Shown here in pieces: positions 16,459-24,687 of a stretch of 39,167 nt of DNA. Position 1 is the first letter of the stretch, and every line of letters begins with the position of its first letter. The DNA comes from Bacteroidota bacterium. Its GTDB lineage: Bacteria; Bacteroidota; Ignavibacteria; UBA10030; UBA8401. Made by a program: the position numbers and the translations under genes. Below the pieces are notes generated by a model that was given only the letters and a program-made list of their open reading frames with translations, did no database searches and had not been told where the DNA came from. The stretch spans positions 1-39,167 of the forward strand of contig JAJYOI010000023.1 of NCBI GenBank assembly GCA_021796275.1. The letters run 5' to 3'.

Positions 16459-17359
16459 GTCTGCGTTTTTAGGATTCCTCATTTTTTCTTTCTGTGTAAC
16501 AGTAACGGATGCAAAGCCGAAAGTTCATAAAATGTCAATTCATGACTTAAAGACAAGAGTAGATTCAATTTTCAAAACTGTTGAGGGGACATTTGCACTT
16601 GCGTTCAAAGACATGAAAACCGGTACATCGTTGCTTATCAATGCCAAAATGACTTTCCATGCAGCAAGTACAATGAAGACGCCGGTGATGATTGAAATCT
16701 TTCACCAGGCAGAAAAGAAGGAATTGTCGCTCGATGATTCTGTTGATGTTATCAACAACTTTAGCAGCATTGCTGACGGAAGCCCGTATTCGTTAGACAT
16801 TTCAAGTGACAGTGATGACAGCCTGTATTCCTTCGTCGGAAAGAAGCAAACGATTCGCGATTTGATGTATGCGATGATTACGATGAGCAGCAATCTTGCC
16901 ACGAATATTCTCATCGAAAAAGTCGGCGCAAAGAATGTTATGAAAACGATGCGCGCGCTCGGTGCGAAGGATATTCAAGTGCTGCGCGGAGTTGAAGATG
17001 AAAAAGCGTTTGAAGCAGGTAAAAATAATACGACCACCGCTTTCGATCTGATGGTCATTTTTGAAAAACTTGCGCGTAAGCGGGTTGTGAGTAAAAAAGC
17101 ATCGGAAGCAATGTGTGATATTCTTCTTCGTCAGAAATTCAACGAGAAAATTCCCTCCTATCTTCCACATGATGTGAAAGTTGCGCACAAAACAGGCAAT
17201 ATCACGGGAGTTGAACACGATTCCGGAATCGTTTATCTTCCAGATGGACGGTCGTACGTTTTGGTTATTCTTTCAAAGGGATTGGAGGACAAAGATAAAG
17301 GCATTGAAGCAATTGCGCAGGCTTCCAAGGCGGTTTACGATTATGAAGTTCAACGCTGA
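16442..17359 (+). CDS. Beta-lactamase-like (class A fold) secreted serine hydrolase
   Basis: A 305-residue protein with an N-terminal signal-like helix (FLGFLIFSFCVTVTDA). The nucleophile motif STMK is at residues 76-79, SSN in ITMSSNLATNILI takes the place of the class A SDN, and HKTGNITG supplies the KTG. The segment RGVEDEKAFEAGKNNTTT occupies the omega-loop region with possible acidic residues. The fold assignment is good; true beta-lactamase activity is uncertain because Asp of SDN is replaced. GGAGGAAGG ends 2 bases before ATG 16442, which fixes this start over an upstream ATG at 16397. It overlaps ribD and shares TGATG with ribE, so it is translationally embedded in the riboflavin unit. 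Confidence 0.82.
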   Translation: MLSMIKSAFLGFLIFSFCVTVTDAKPKVHKMSIHDLKTRVDSIFKTVEGTFALAFKDMKTGTSLLINAKMTFHAASTMKTPVMIEIFHQAEKKELSLDDSVDVINNFSSIADGSPYSLDISSDSDDSLYSFVGKKQTIRDLMYAMITMSSNLATNILIEKVGAKNVMKTMRALGAKDIQVLRGVEDEKAFEAGKNNTTTAFDLMVIFEKLARKRVVSKKASEAMCDILLRQKFNEKIPSYLPHDVKVAHKTGNITGVEHDSGIVYLPDGRSYVLVILSKGLEDKDKGIEAIAQASKAVYDYEVQR

Positions 17360-17955
17360 TGTTTACCGGAATAGTTAAAGAAATTGGATTTATCAAATCG
17401 GTGCGCGGCCACGGCGATGGCAGAGTTTTCGAAATTACGGCGAAAACGCCGGGCATTAATGTCGATAATAGCATCGCGGTGAATGGAACATGTCTCACTG
17501 TAACTTCGCGGCGAGGCAGAAGTTTCACTGCCGAAGCGATGCGTGAGACTCTTTTGAAGACGAATCTTTCATTCTTGAAAACCGGCGATCCGGTAAATTT
17601 GGAGCGGGCAATATCCTTACAAGAGTTGTTGGGAGGACACATTGTTCAAGGCCATATAGATGCAATAGGACGAGTGACGAAAATACGTAAACTTAAAACG
17701 AGCTTGTTGGTGACGATAAGCTTTCAGGCAAAGTTTCGCAAATATTTGATACCTGTTGGATCAGTCACGGTCGATGGAGTCAGTTTGACTACAGCACGGC
17801 TTCGTGCGACATCATTTGATGTTGCAATTATTCCATACACAATGGAGCATACAATTTTTCACCGGTATAAAGCCGGAACAAGAGTTAATCTTGAATTTGA
17901 CGTGCTCGGGAAATATGTCGAACAATTATTGAAGCATTCGGTACAGCTTCAATAG
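17359..17955 (+). CDS. ribE: Riboflavin synthase alpha chain
   Basis: A 198-residue protein made of two lumazine-binding repeats. It begins MFTGIVKEIGFI, and the first repeat includes SIAVNGTCLTV. The second starts GGHIVQGHIDAIGRV and contains VTVDGVSLTT. The enzyme dismutates two lumazine molecules to riboflavin. The length is normal for the family (about 195-215). Its ATG overlaps the stop of the serine hydrolase (TGATG), indicating coupling. ribBA and ribH, which usually accompany ribD and ribE, are not in the window. Confidence 0.95.
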   Translation: MFTGIVKEIGFIKSVRGHGDGRVFEITAKTPGINVDNSIAVNGTCLTVTSRRGRSFTAEAMRETLLKTNLSFLKTGDPVNLERAISLQELLGGHIVQGHIDAIGRVTKIRKLKTSLLVTISFQAKFRKYLIPVGSVTVDGVSLTTARLRATSFDVAIIPYTMEHTIFHRYKAGTRVNLEFDVLGKYVEQLLKHSVQLQ

Positions 17956-17966
17956 CAAGGTATGTT

Positions 17967-18752
17967 ATGACGGAAAATAATTTTATTCATCATTTCTTTT
18001 CTTCTCCGCTTACTAAATTCCTTCTTAGTACTATTGCCGTTCTGTTCCTGATGTTTCTTTTTTTCGATTACATTTTCATGCCATGGTATGTCAACCGCGG
18101 CGGCACAGTAGAGGTACCAAATGTTGTAGGGATGCGGGAAGCCGATGCAATGCAATTACTTGATTCGTTGAAATTCGCACCGCGCATCGGCGAAACACGT
18201 CCTGATAAACAATATCCTGAAGGTTTCATTGTGCTTCAAAATCCTGTCGCCGATCAAGTCGTGAAGACAGGGCGGCGTATTTATCTCACAGTCAGCGGCG
18301 GTGAACAATTGGTGCACGTCCCTGTTTTAAGAGGACATTCTGTCCGTGATGCCAAGTTTATGCTTGAGCGTTTCGGCTTGAAGCTTGGCAGTACTTCTCT
18401 TCAGATCTCACAGGAATTTCCGGAAGGAACTATTATTGCACAGGATTCTTTAATTAGTGAGAAAGTTCGGCGGGGGACAATTATTGATGTCACTGTCAGT
18501 GCCGGTCCATCATTGGATAGTTTGACAGTTCCTAATGTAATTGGTAAATCGTTGAGTGATGCTCAACGAATCCTTTCCGGCAAAAATTTGAAGGTTGGTA
18601 ATATTACGTATCAGATGAATTCAGGATACTTGCCTAATACAGTTTTAGACCAATTTCCAAAACCAGACGCCGTTCTCAGTGCAGGCAAAGCTGTTGATTT
18701 ATTTATCGCACAGGCGCCCGAGAAAAAAAATAATCAACGTGTGAACCAATGA
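17967..18752 (+). CDS. Membrane-anchored PASTA domain protein (no kinase domain)
   Basis: A 261-residue protein with a short cytoplasmic N-terminus, one membrane helix (FLLSTIAVLFLMFLFFDYIF, about residues 18-37) and three PASTA repeats. The repeats begin near VEVPNVVGM, VHVPVLRG and LTVPNVIGK, each with the PASTA pattern of paired beta strands and a P.G.....G motif. PASTA domains bind peptidoglycan stems or beta-lactams in Ser/Thr kinases and PBPs. There is no kinase or transpeptidase domain here, so it may be a structural or sensing protein. Its stop overlaps the rpe start (ATGA). Confidence 0.88.
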   Translation: MTENNFIHHFFSSPLTKFLLSTIAVLFLMFLFFDYIFMPWYVNRGGTVEVPNVVGMREADAMQLLDSLKFAPRIGETRPDKQYPEGFIVLQNPVADQVVKTGRRIYLTVSGGEQLVHVPVLRGHSVRDAKFMLERFGLKLGSTSLQISQEFPEGTIIAQDSLISEKVRRGTIIDVTVSAGPSLDSLTVPNVIGKSLSDAQRILSGKNLKVGNITYQMNSGYLPNTVLDQFPKPDAVLSAGKAVDLFIAQAPEKKNNQRVNQ

Positions 18753-19426
18753 AATTACAAAAATCAAAAAGAAAAGTAATGATTGCGCCCTCGGTAATTG
18801 CTGCAAATTTTGCTCGCTTGCAAACTGAAATTGCTGCGGCAGAAAAAGCCGGCGCTGATATGTTCCATCTCGATATTATGGATGGACATTTTGTTCCGAA
18901 TATTAGTTTCGGTCCCATTATTGTCAAGACTGTGCATCGGCTGACAAAACTTCCTCTTGATACACATCTTATGATTGAGGACCCAGATTTGTATCTTGAG
19001 GATTTTAAAAAAGCAGGAGCAGCCCGCCTCATCGTTCATGTTGAAGTATGCCGCCATTTGCATCGCACCGTTTCTGAAATTCGTTCGATGGGAATGATTC
19101 CCGGCGTAAGTTTAAATCCTTCAACGTCACTTTTTGCCATCGAAGAAATTCTCCCGTTTGTCGATACTGTGTTAGTGATGTCAGTCAATCCGGGTTTTGG
19201 CGGGCAGGAATTTATCACGACGTCGCTCGATAAAATTCGGCGCCTGCGTGAAATGCTTGATTCGCATAATTTTCATGCTTTAATCGAAGTTGATGGAGGC
19301 GTTAACGCAGCGAATGCTGCCGAAATCGTTAAAGCGGGAGCTGATATTCTTGTTGCAGGCAGTGCAGTGTTTGGAGCCGACGACATTCATAACGCGCTTG
19401 CTGCGCTTCGCAAGGAAGTCTCATAA
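18749..19426 (+). CDS. rpe: Ribulose-phosphate 3-epimerase
   Basis: A 225-residue TIM-barrel enzyme interconverting ribulose-5-phosphate and xylulose-5-phosphate. Signature segments are IAPSVIAANFARL, FHLDIMDGHFVPNISFGP, LDTHLMIEDP, VMSVNPGFGGQEF and EVDGGVNAANA with GADILVAGSAVFG. The conserved His and two Asp metal-ligand positions are present. The start overlaps the end of the PASTA gene by 4 bases. A few extra basic residues (MKLQKSKRKV) precede the usual start of the barrel. Confidence 0.97.
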   Translation: MKLQKSKRKVMIAPSVIAANFARLQTEIAAAEKAGADMFHLDIMDGHFVPNISFGPIIVKTVHRLTKLPLDTHLMIEDPDLYLEDFKKAGAARLIVHVEVCRHLHRTVSEIRSMGMIPGVSLNPSTSLFAIEEILPFVDTVLVMSVNPGFGGQEFITTSLDKIRRLREMLDSHNFHALIEVDGGVNAANAAEIVKAGADILVAGSAVFGADDIHNALAALRKEVS

Positions 19427-19437
19427 GAGGAATGCAA

Positions 19438-20616
19438 ATGAAATATGCATTAAAAAATGTAAAAATAATTACGCCGTTTAGAATTGTCGAGCGGGGCATC
19501 GTTGTTATTTCAGGAAGAAAAATCGACGCGCTTGGAGAAGTAGACGACGTAAAAATTTCACCCTCAACTAAAGTTTATGACCTTGACGGCATGATGCTCA
19601 CGCCCGGTTTCATTGATCTGCTTGTTCATGGCGGCGGCGGCTACGGTTTTGCTGACGAAACCGACGAGGCAATTCAAAAGGCATCGGAGTTTTTCTTTTC
19701 GCACGGTACAACGGGTATGCTGGCTTCGTTATACAGCAAGCCGAGAAAACTTCTGCTGAAAGATGTTTCACGCATTGCGGGTTATGCTGAAAAAAATAAA
19801 GGCAGGACAAATGTGTGGGGAATTCACATGGAGGGACCTTTCATTAATCCTGAAATGAAGGGAGCAATGAAAGAAGAATATTTGTGGGACCCCAATGTTG
19901 ATCAGTGGGAGGAGCTGTTTCATGCGAGCAACGGATACATCAAATTGATGACGATAGCGCCGGAGCTTCCGGGAAATTTGGATGTTATGCGGGCCGCAGC
20001 AAATGACGGAGTGGTGCTTTCTATAGGTCATTCGGCAGCAATGCTCCATGATATTGAAAATGCAATTGATAACGGCGCGGCACATGTCACCCATATGTTT
20101 AATGCGATGCGCCCGTTTCACCACAGGGTGCCGGGCGTCATGGTGGGCGGGTTGCTTCGGAACGAATTGAAATTGGAGCTCATCGCGGATGCCATTCATG
20201 TTCATCCGGCGGTGATGCGGCTGTTGTATAACATCAAAGGAGACGGCGGCATTATTTTAATTACTGATGCTATTCGCGCAAGCGGAATGCCTGATGGCGA
20301 TTATACATTCATGGACCAAAAAATAACGGTGAAGGAAAAGAAAGCATTCCTTGAAGATGGAACGTTGGCAGGCAGCACACTCACGCTGGATCGTGCCGTG
20401 AAAAACATGGTAGAGCTTGTCGGTGTTCCGCTGACTGACGCTGTTCGCATGGCATCGTTGAACGGAGCGAAGGTGTTGGCGCTGGAAAATCGTAAAGGCA
20501 TTATTGCTGTGGGAAAAGATGCGGACCTTGTTGTGATGGATTCGAAATTTACCGTGCATATGACAATCTATCAAGGCGCGATGAAATACCAAAAGGAAAC
20601 CATCGTGACGGAATAG
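19438..20616 (+). CDS. nagA: N-acetylglucosamine-6-phosphate deacetylase
   Basis: A 392-residue amidohydrolase that removes acetate from GlcNAc-6-phosphate, feeding glucosamine-6-phosphate to metabolism. Visible are GFIDLLVHGGGGYGFAD, GIHMEGPFINPEMKGA (metal-binding Glu), LSIGHSAA and HVTHMFNAMRPFHHRVPG (His ligands), and the catalytic Asp in LITDAIRASG. The first motif reads DLLVHGG, lacking the first His of the H-x-H seen in two-metal enzymes, as in the one-metal E. coli type. There are two in-frame ATGs; AGAGG at 19426-19430 has correct spacing only to ATG 19438. It closes the PASTA-rpe-nagA run before a terminator. Confidence 0.95.
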   Translation: MKYALKNVKIITPFRIVERGIVVISGRKIDALGEVDDVKISPSTKVYDLDGMMLTPGFIDLLVHGGGGYGFADETDEAIQKASEFFFSHGTTGMLASLYSKPRKLLLKDVSRIAGYAEKNKGRTNVWGIHMEGPFINPEMKGAMKEEYLWDPNVDQWEELFHASNGYIKLMTIAPELPGNLDVMRAAANDGVVLSIGHSAAMLHDIENAIDNGAAHVTHMFNAMRPFHHRVPGVMVGGLLRNELKLELIADAIHVHPAVMRLLYNIKGDGGIILITDAIRASGMPDGDYTFMDQKITVKEKKAFLEDGTLAGSTLTLDRAVKNMVELVGVPLTDAVRMASLNGAKVLALENRKGIIAVGKDADLVVMDSKFTVHMTIYQGAMKYQKETIVTE

Positions 20617-20650
20617 ATCTATTTTTTTTCTAGCGATGAATTTCGGACAG

Positions 20651-20684
20651 AAGCGGCAGCAGATATTTCTGCGCCGCTTTTTTT
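20651..20684 (+). terminator. Intrinsic terminator after nagA
   Basis: AAGCGGC (20651-20657) pairs with GCCGCTT (20673-20679) and GCAGA (20659-20663) with TCTGC (20668-20672), with one bulged A and a 4-nt loop. Seven T follow from 20678. It lies 35 bases after the nagA stop. Confidence 0.92.
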
Positions 20685-20697
20685 ATGAAAATAGTTC

Positions 20698-20726
20698 TTG
20701 ACAAAGCACTCTCAAAACCTTATCTT
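20698..20726 (+). promoter_or_regulatory. Candidate sigma70-type promoter of the lrp-glnA unit
   Basis: TTGACA (20698-20703), a 17-bp spacer and TATCTT (20721-20726) resemble the primary-sigma consensus. It is located between the nagA terminator and the regulator gene, which is where a promoter is needed. Confidence 0.55.
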
Positions 20727-20747
20727 TTTAAGTAATTAATTGATTCT

Positions 20748-20762
20748 CCTAAGTTTATTAGG
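20748..20762. promoter_or_regulatory. Candidate operator dyad upstream of the Lrp-family gene
   Basis: CCTAA (20748-20752) and TTAGG (20758-20762) are perfect inverted arms around a 5-bp A/T-rich spacer. The site is downstream of the candidate promoter and 21 bases before the regulator start. Lrp/AsnC proteins often bind imperfect 15-bp dyads of this kind and repress their own gene. Confidence 0.4.
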
Positions 20763-20783
20763 TCAAATAGAAAATAACTTACT

Positions 20784-21248
20784 ATGGACGATATTGACGT
20801 TACTCTTCTGGAAATATTGCAGAAAAAAGGCCGTACCCGGAGGAACGATTTAGCTGAGGCCGTTGGCCTTTCCATCCCTTCCGTCAGCGAACGTCTTAGA
20901 AAATTGGAAGAGAATGGAATTATCCTTGGGTACTATGCAACCGTTGATCCGAAGAAAATCGGCAAAGACATTACAGCGTTTATTACTGTGATGGTAGATT
21001 CGTCAAAGCATTACCTGACTTTTTTGGAGCACACAAGTGCGAATGAGGAAGTGTTGGAAGTGCATTCCATTACAGGCGACGGCACACATTTATTAAAAGT
21101 CCGCACGGAAAACACCTCATCACTTGAAAAATTGCTGTCAAAAATACAAGCGTGGAACGGAGTCGTTCAAACACGAACCAGCGTTGTTCTTTCCACCTCA
21201 AAAGAAACTTTTCGGCTAAAATTAATGAGAAGCAAAGAAAAAACGTAA
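20784..21248 (+). CDS. Lrp/AsnC family transcriptional regulator
   Basis: A 154-residue protein. Residues 1-60 form the AsnC-type helix-turn-helix: [46 protein letters not shown]. Residues about 65-145 form the RAM ligand-binding domain, with [17 protein letters not shown] carrying the conserved glycine turn. Such proteins assemble as dimers to octamers and respond to amino acids. It is followed 44 bases later by glnA on the same strand and preceded by its own promoter-like sequence and a dyad. A role in controlling glutamine synthesis is inferred from this arrangement. The effector cannot be read from the sequence. Confidence 0.93.
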   Translation: MDDIDVTLLEILQKKGRTRRNDLAEAVGLSIPSVSERLRKLEENGIILGYYATVDPKKIGKDITAFITVMVDSSKHYLTFLEHTSANEEVLEVHSITGDGTHLLKVRTENTSSLEKLLSKIQAWNGVVQTRTSVVLSTSKETFRLKLMRSKEKT

Positions 21249-21292
21249 TCAATACTATTACACTATCACACTTTTTTTTGAAAGGATTCACT

Positions 21293-22723
21293 ATGGCTAA
21301 GCGAGGGACGGACGTGATTGACAATGTCTTTAAGTTGATTAAAGACCGCGACGTCAAGATGATTGATTTTAAGTTTATGGATTTTCCGGGACAATGGCAG
21401 CATTTCACTGTGCCTGTGTATGAGCTGTCGCGGGATTCGTTTGAAGATGGATTTGGGTTCGACGGCTCCAGCATTCGCGGCTGGAAATCAATTCATGAAA
21501 GCGATATGTTGATTATTCCGGATCCGAAAACGGCGCTTATTGATCCTTTCATTACAATACCGACGCTCAGCCTTGTCTGCGATGTGTATGAGCCATTGAC
21601 GAAAGAAAAGTACGAGCGTTGCCCCAGAAGCATTGCACAAAAGGCGGAAGCGTACTTGCGTCAAACCGGAATTGCCGACACGGCGTATTTCGGTCCCGAA
21701 GCCGAGTTCTTTATTTTTGATGACATTCGGTTCGACTCTAATGAGAATTCAAGTTATTATTTTTTGGATTCCGTTGAAGGGAAATGGAATTCCGGAAAAG
21801 ATGAAAAACCGAATCTTGGTTATAAGCCGCGGTATAAAGAAGGATATTTTCCCGTTCCGCCGACCGATTCTATTATGAATTTGCGTAATGAGATGACGCA
21901 GAATCTTATCGCTGCAGGTTTGCGCGTTGAAGCTCAACATCATGAAGTTGCAGGTGCCGGTCAGTCGGAAATTGATCTGCGATTTGCCCCGCTGGTTTCT
22001 GCAGCTGATGGATTGTTACTGTTCAAATATGTCATCAAAAATACAGCAAGACTTCATAATAAAACCGTGACTTTCATGCCGAAGCCAATTTTTGGTGATA
22101 ACGGCTCCGGCATGCACGTTCATCAGAGTTTATGGAAAAATGGCAAGCCGCTCTTTTTTGGAAATGGATACGCAAATCTGAGTGAGCTTGCGTTGTATTA
22201 CATCGGCGGAATTTTGAAACACGCGCCGGCTCTGTGCGCGTTGACTAACCCGACAACAAATTCTTATAAGCGTCTCGTTCCGGGTTTTGAAGCGCCGGTA
22301 AACCTTGCTTACTCACAGCGCAATCGGAGCGCGTCGGTGCGTATTCCGGCTTATTCACAAAGTCCGAAGGCGAAACGCATCGAATTCCGGACTCCCGACC
22401 CTTCGTGCAATCCGTACCTTGCATTTTCCGCGATGCTCATGGCAGGATTGGACGGCATCATGAATAAAATTGATCCGGGCGAGCCGCTGGACAAGGATAT
22501 TTACGATATGAGCCCTGAAGAATTGAAAAATGTACCGTCCGCGCCGGGCTCGCTGGACGAAGCGCTGAAAGCGTTAGAGCGTGATCACGATTTTATGTTG
22601 AAAGGAAATGTCTTCACTGAAGACGTCGTCGAAACGTGGATCAACTACAAGTTGACGCGCGAAGTAAAACCGGTCTCGTTGCGCCCGAATCCGTACGAAT
22701 TTCATCTCTACTATGATGTCTAA
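21293..22723 (+). CDS. glnA: Type I glutamine synthetase
   Basis: A 476-residue enzyme that makes glutamine from glutamate, ammonia and ATP. Family segments are [18 protein letters not shown], the metal-binding [43 protein letters not shown] and NRSASVRIP. The length and the segment [11 protein letters not shown], with Tyr404 at the place of the adenylylation tyrosine, fit the GSI-beta subgroup. The frame is open upstream into the regulator gene, but AAAGGA 6 bases before ATG 21293 and the usual N-terminus [13 protein letters not shown] decide the start. Confidence 0.96.
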   Translation: MAKRGTDVIDNVFKLIKDRDVKMIDFKFMDFPGQWQHFTVPVYELSRDSFEDGFGFDGSSIRGWKSIHESDMLIIPDPKTALIDPFITIPTLSLVCDVYEPLTKEKYERCPRSIAQKAEAYLRQTGIADTAYFGPEAEFFIFDDIRFDSNENSSYYFLDSVEGKWNSGKDEKPNLGYKPRYKEGYFPVPPTDSIMNLRNEMTQNLIAAGLRVEAQHHEVAGAGQSEIDLRFAPLVSAADGLLLFKYVIKNTARLHNKTVTFMPKPIFGDNGSGMHVHQSLWKNGKPLFFGNGYANLSELALYYIGGILKHAPALCALTNPTTNSYKRLVPGFEAPVNLAYSQRNRSASVRIPAYSQSPKAKRIEFRTPDPSCNPYLAFSAMLMAGLDGIMNKIDPGEPLDKDIYDMSPEELKNVPSAPGSLDEALKALERDHDFMLKGNVFTEDVVETWINYKLTREVKPVSLRPNPYEFHLYYDV

Positions 22724-22743
22724 GTAGACGGGAGGGAACGCCA

Positions 22744-22779
22744 GAAATCCTTGCGGTGGGAAACTGCTGCAAGGATTTC
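22744..22779 (+). terminator. Hairpin after glnA, probable terminator
   Basis: GAAATCCTTGC (22744-22754) and GCAAGGATTTC (22769-22779) form a perfect 11-bp stem with a 14-nt loop, 20 bases after the glnA stop. Only a short CTTTG follows, so termination may be weak or the hairpin may mainly stabilise the 3' end. Confidence 0.6.
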
Positions 22780-22894
22780 CTTTGTACTCAATGAGTCTTT
22801 TGGACATTGCTTCTCGAAATCATTTTGGCTATTTTCATATGGAACATGGCGTTGAAAGCGACGCAGCACAACATTTCACCACGAACATGACTGT

Positions 22895-23677
22895 ATGAAT
22901 TACACCCGCCTTCTTTACTCCGTTGAGGAACGGATTTGCTCCATTATTCTTAATAGACCTGAAAAGCGCAATGCTCTTGATGACCAACTCATCCAAGAGC
23001 TAAGCCATGCGTTTATTTCCGCATCGAAGGACACTGCTGTCAAAGTTGTTATTCTTGGAGCGAACGGAAATGCATTTTGCGCCGGCGCCGATCTTGACTA
23101 TCTGCAGAAAATGTCATCCTTCAATTTTGAAGAAAATCTTGAAGACTCAAAAAATCTTATGCGGCTTTTTCAAACAATGTATTCTATGCGAAAGCCGATC
23201 ATTGCTAAAGTGCATGGTCCTGCTGTCGCCGGCGGTTGCGGACTTGCTACTGTGTGCGACATTATTGTGGCATCTGAGGAAGCTTCGTTCGGTTACACCG
23301 AAGTAAAGATCGGGTTCATTCCTGCAATCGTGTTGACTTTTTTGGTCCGCCGTATCGGCGAAGGAAAAGCGCGGAATTTATTCCTGCGCGGTACTATCAT
23401 TTCTGCTCGGCAAGCGCAGGAATTGGGGCTTGTGAACGACGTTGTGCCGTCCGCAAATTTATCTCAAGAAGTGCATAGTATTGCGGAGTCGTTGTGCAGA
23501 GATTCCAGCCTGATTTCCATGGGGCTGATTAAAGAAATGTTTGCAAATATGGATGGGAAAACCCTTGGCGATATGCTGGGATATGCTGCGAATGTGAATG
23601 CGGTGACGCGCATGTCGGAAGATTGCCGCAAAGGAATTGCTGCGTTTTTGAATAAAGAAAAAATCGAATGGAAGTGA
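22895..23677 (+). CDS. Enoyl-CoA hydratase/isomerase (crotonase) family protein
   Basis: A 260-residue crotonase-fold protein. ILNRPEKRNALDDQL and ANGNAFCAGADLDYL give the CoA-binding and first oxyanion-hole segments, and GPAVAGGCGLATVCDIIVAS gives the second. In classical enoyl-CoA hydratase the second segment carries a catalytic Glu (GGCEL); here it is Gly116, while the second catalytic Glu (E136, in YTEVKIGFIP) is kept. The pattern GLxxxCDI...EVKIGFIPA resembles LiuC/AtuE-type glutaconyl-CoA hydratases of leucine and terpenoid breakdown. That substrate is suggested only. It lies 12 bases upstream of apt. Confidence 0.88.
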   Translation: MNYTRLLYSVEERICSIILNRPEKRNALDDQLIQELSHAFISASKDTAVKVVILGANGNAFCAGADLDYLQKMSSFNFEENLEDSKNLMRLFQTMYSMRKPIIAKVHGPAVAGGCGLATVCDIIVASEEASFGYTEVKIGFIPAIVLTFLVRRIGEGKARNLFLRGTIISARQAQELGLVNDVVPSANLSQEVHSIAESLCRDSSLISMGLIKEMFANMDGKTLGDMLGYAANVNAVTRMSEDCRKGIAAFLNKEKIEWK

Positions 23678-23689
23678 AAGGGACGCGGA

Positions 23690-24211
23690 ATGAATCTTGA
23701 ATCGTTTGTTCGGAGTGTTCCTGATTTTCCCAAAAAAGGAATCGTCTTTAGAGACATTACCACTTTGTTGAAAGATGAAAAGGCGCTTCATTATTGTGCC
23801 GACCAGTTAGCGGAACATTACCAAGGGAAGAAAATTGACAAAGTTGTCGGCATTGAATCGCGCGGTTTTATCATCGGTGGACTTCTCGCCTATAAACTCG
23901 GCGCAGGTTTTGTGCCTGTGCGAAAGCCCGGCAAATTACCGGCGGAAAAAATACGTCAGGAATATCAGCTCGAGTATGGCACGGACACAATGGAAATCCA
24001 CACGGATGCGATTCACAACGGCGAACGAATTCTCATGCATGATGATCTCCTTGCGACCGGCGGCACCATTGAAGCGGCGTGCAAACTTGTCGAACGCCTT
24101 GGCGGAAACGTCATCAGCTTGGGTTTTGTCATTGAGCTTTCATTTTTAAATCCGCGCCGCCGTCTTCCACGCTACGATATTTTTTCATTGATCGAATACA
24201 AAAGCGAATAA
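23690..24211 (+). CDS. apt: Adenine phosphoribosyltransferase
   Basis: A 173-residue purine salvage enzyme that forms AMP from adenine and PRPP. It contains VRSVPDFPKKGIVFRDIT at the N-terminus, GIESRGFIIGGLLAYKLGAGFVPVRKPGKLP, and the PRPP loop ILMHDDLLATGGTIEAA. The length is normal for the family (about 170-180). It is closely spaced to the crotonase gene before it and the peroxiredoxin gene after it (7 bases), so all three are probably co-transcribed despite unrelated roles. Confidence 0.97.
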   Translation: MNLESFVRSVPDFPKKGIVFRDITTLLKDEKALHYCADQLAEHYQGKKIDKVVGIESRGFIIGGLLAYKLGAGFVPVRKPGKLPAEKIRQEYQLEYGTDTMEIHTDAIHNGERILMHDDLLATGGTIEAACKLVERLGGNVISLGFVIELSFLNPRRRLPRYDIFSLIEYKSE

Positions 24212-24218
24212 GTGCGTT

Positions 24219-24677
24219 ATGCTTCAAATAAATACCGCCGCGCCGGATTTTGAAGCGAAACTTTCCAACGGCGAATATTTCAGGCTTTCTGATTTTAAGC
24301 ACCGCTCGTACGTCATTCTATATTTTTATCCTAAGGACTTTACCGCCGGCTGCACCCTTGAAGCAAAAAAATTCCGGGATCATTATGACGAATTGCTCGC
24401 GATGCATGCGCAAGTATTTGGCGTCAGTTTTGATTCACGTGAATCGCACCAGCGTTTTGCAGAATCGTGCAGCCTTCCGTTTCCCCTGATTGCAGATGGA
24501 GAGAAGAAAATTGCATTCTTGTATGATGCCGTGTGGTTCGGCGGATTTGCTTCCAAACGGATAACTTATGTTATTGACCGCGAAGGAATAATCCGCGGCG
24601 CGTTTCATTATGAGATGCGGATAAAAAATCATAGTGAACAGGCCATCAAACTTATTCAATCGCTTCAACTGAAATAG
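24219..24677 (+). CDS. Peroxiredoxin, Bcp/PrxQ-like
   Basis: A 152-residue thiol peroxidase. The peroxidatic site reads YFYPKDFTAGCTLEAKKFRD, with the reactive Cys at 45. PrxQ proteins often have the resolving Cys five residues later, but that position is Lys50 here. A second Cys at 84 (RFAESCSLPFPL) lies where the alternative resolving Cys of helix-3-type PrxQ proteins is found. A disulfide between 45 and 84 is therefore expected. The reductant is unknown; the organism also has a bacillithiol gene (bshB1). Confidence 0.92.
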   Translation: MLQINTAAPDFEAKLSNGEYFRLSDFKHRSYVILYFYPKDFTAGCTLEAKKFRDHYDELLAMHAQVFGVSFDSRESHQRFAESCSLPFPLIADGEKKIAFLYDAVWFGGFASKRITYVIDREGIIRGAFHYEMRIKNHSEQAIKLIQSLQLK

Positions 24678-24687
24678 AGATGATTTT

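Noticed and set aside
16442-17359. Calling this gene a resistance beta-lactamase
   Set aside because: The SDN motif is SSN and the omega loop is not standard, so only the fold and serine-hydrolase type are supported.
21152-21292. Extended N-terminus of glutamine synthetase
   Set aside because: The extension overlaps the Lrp-type gene in another frame; homologues start at MAKRG and AAAGGA precedes ATG 21293.
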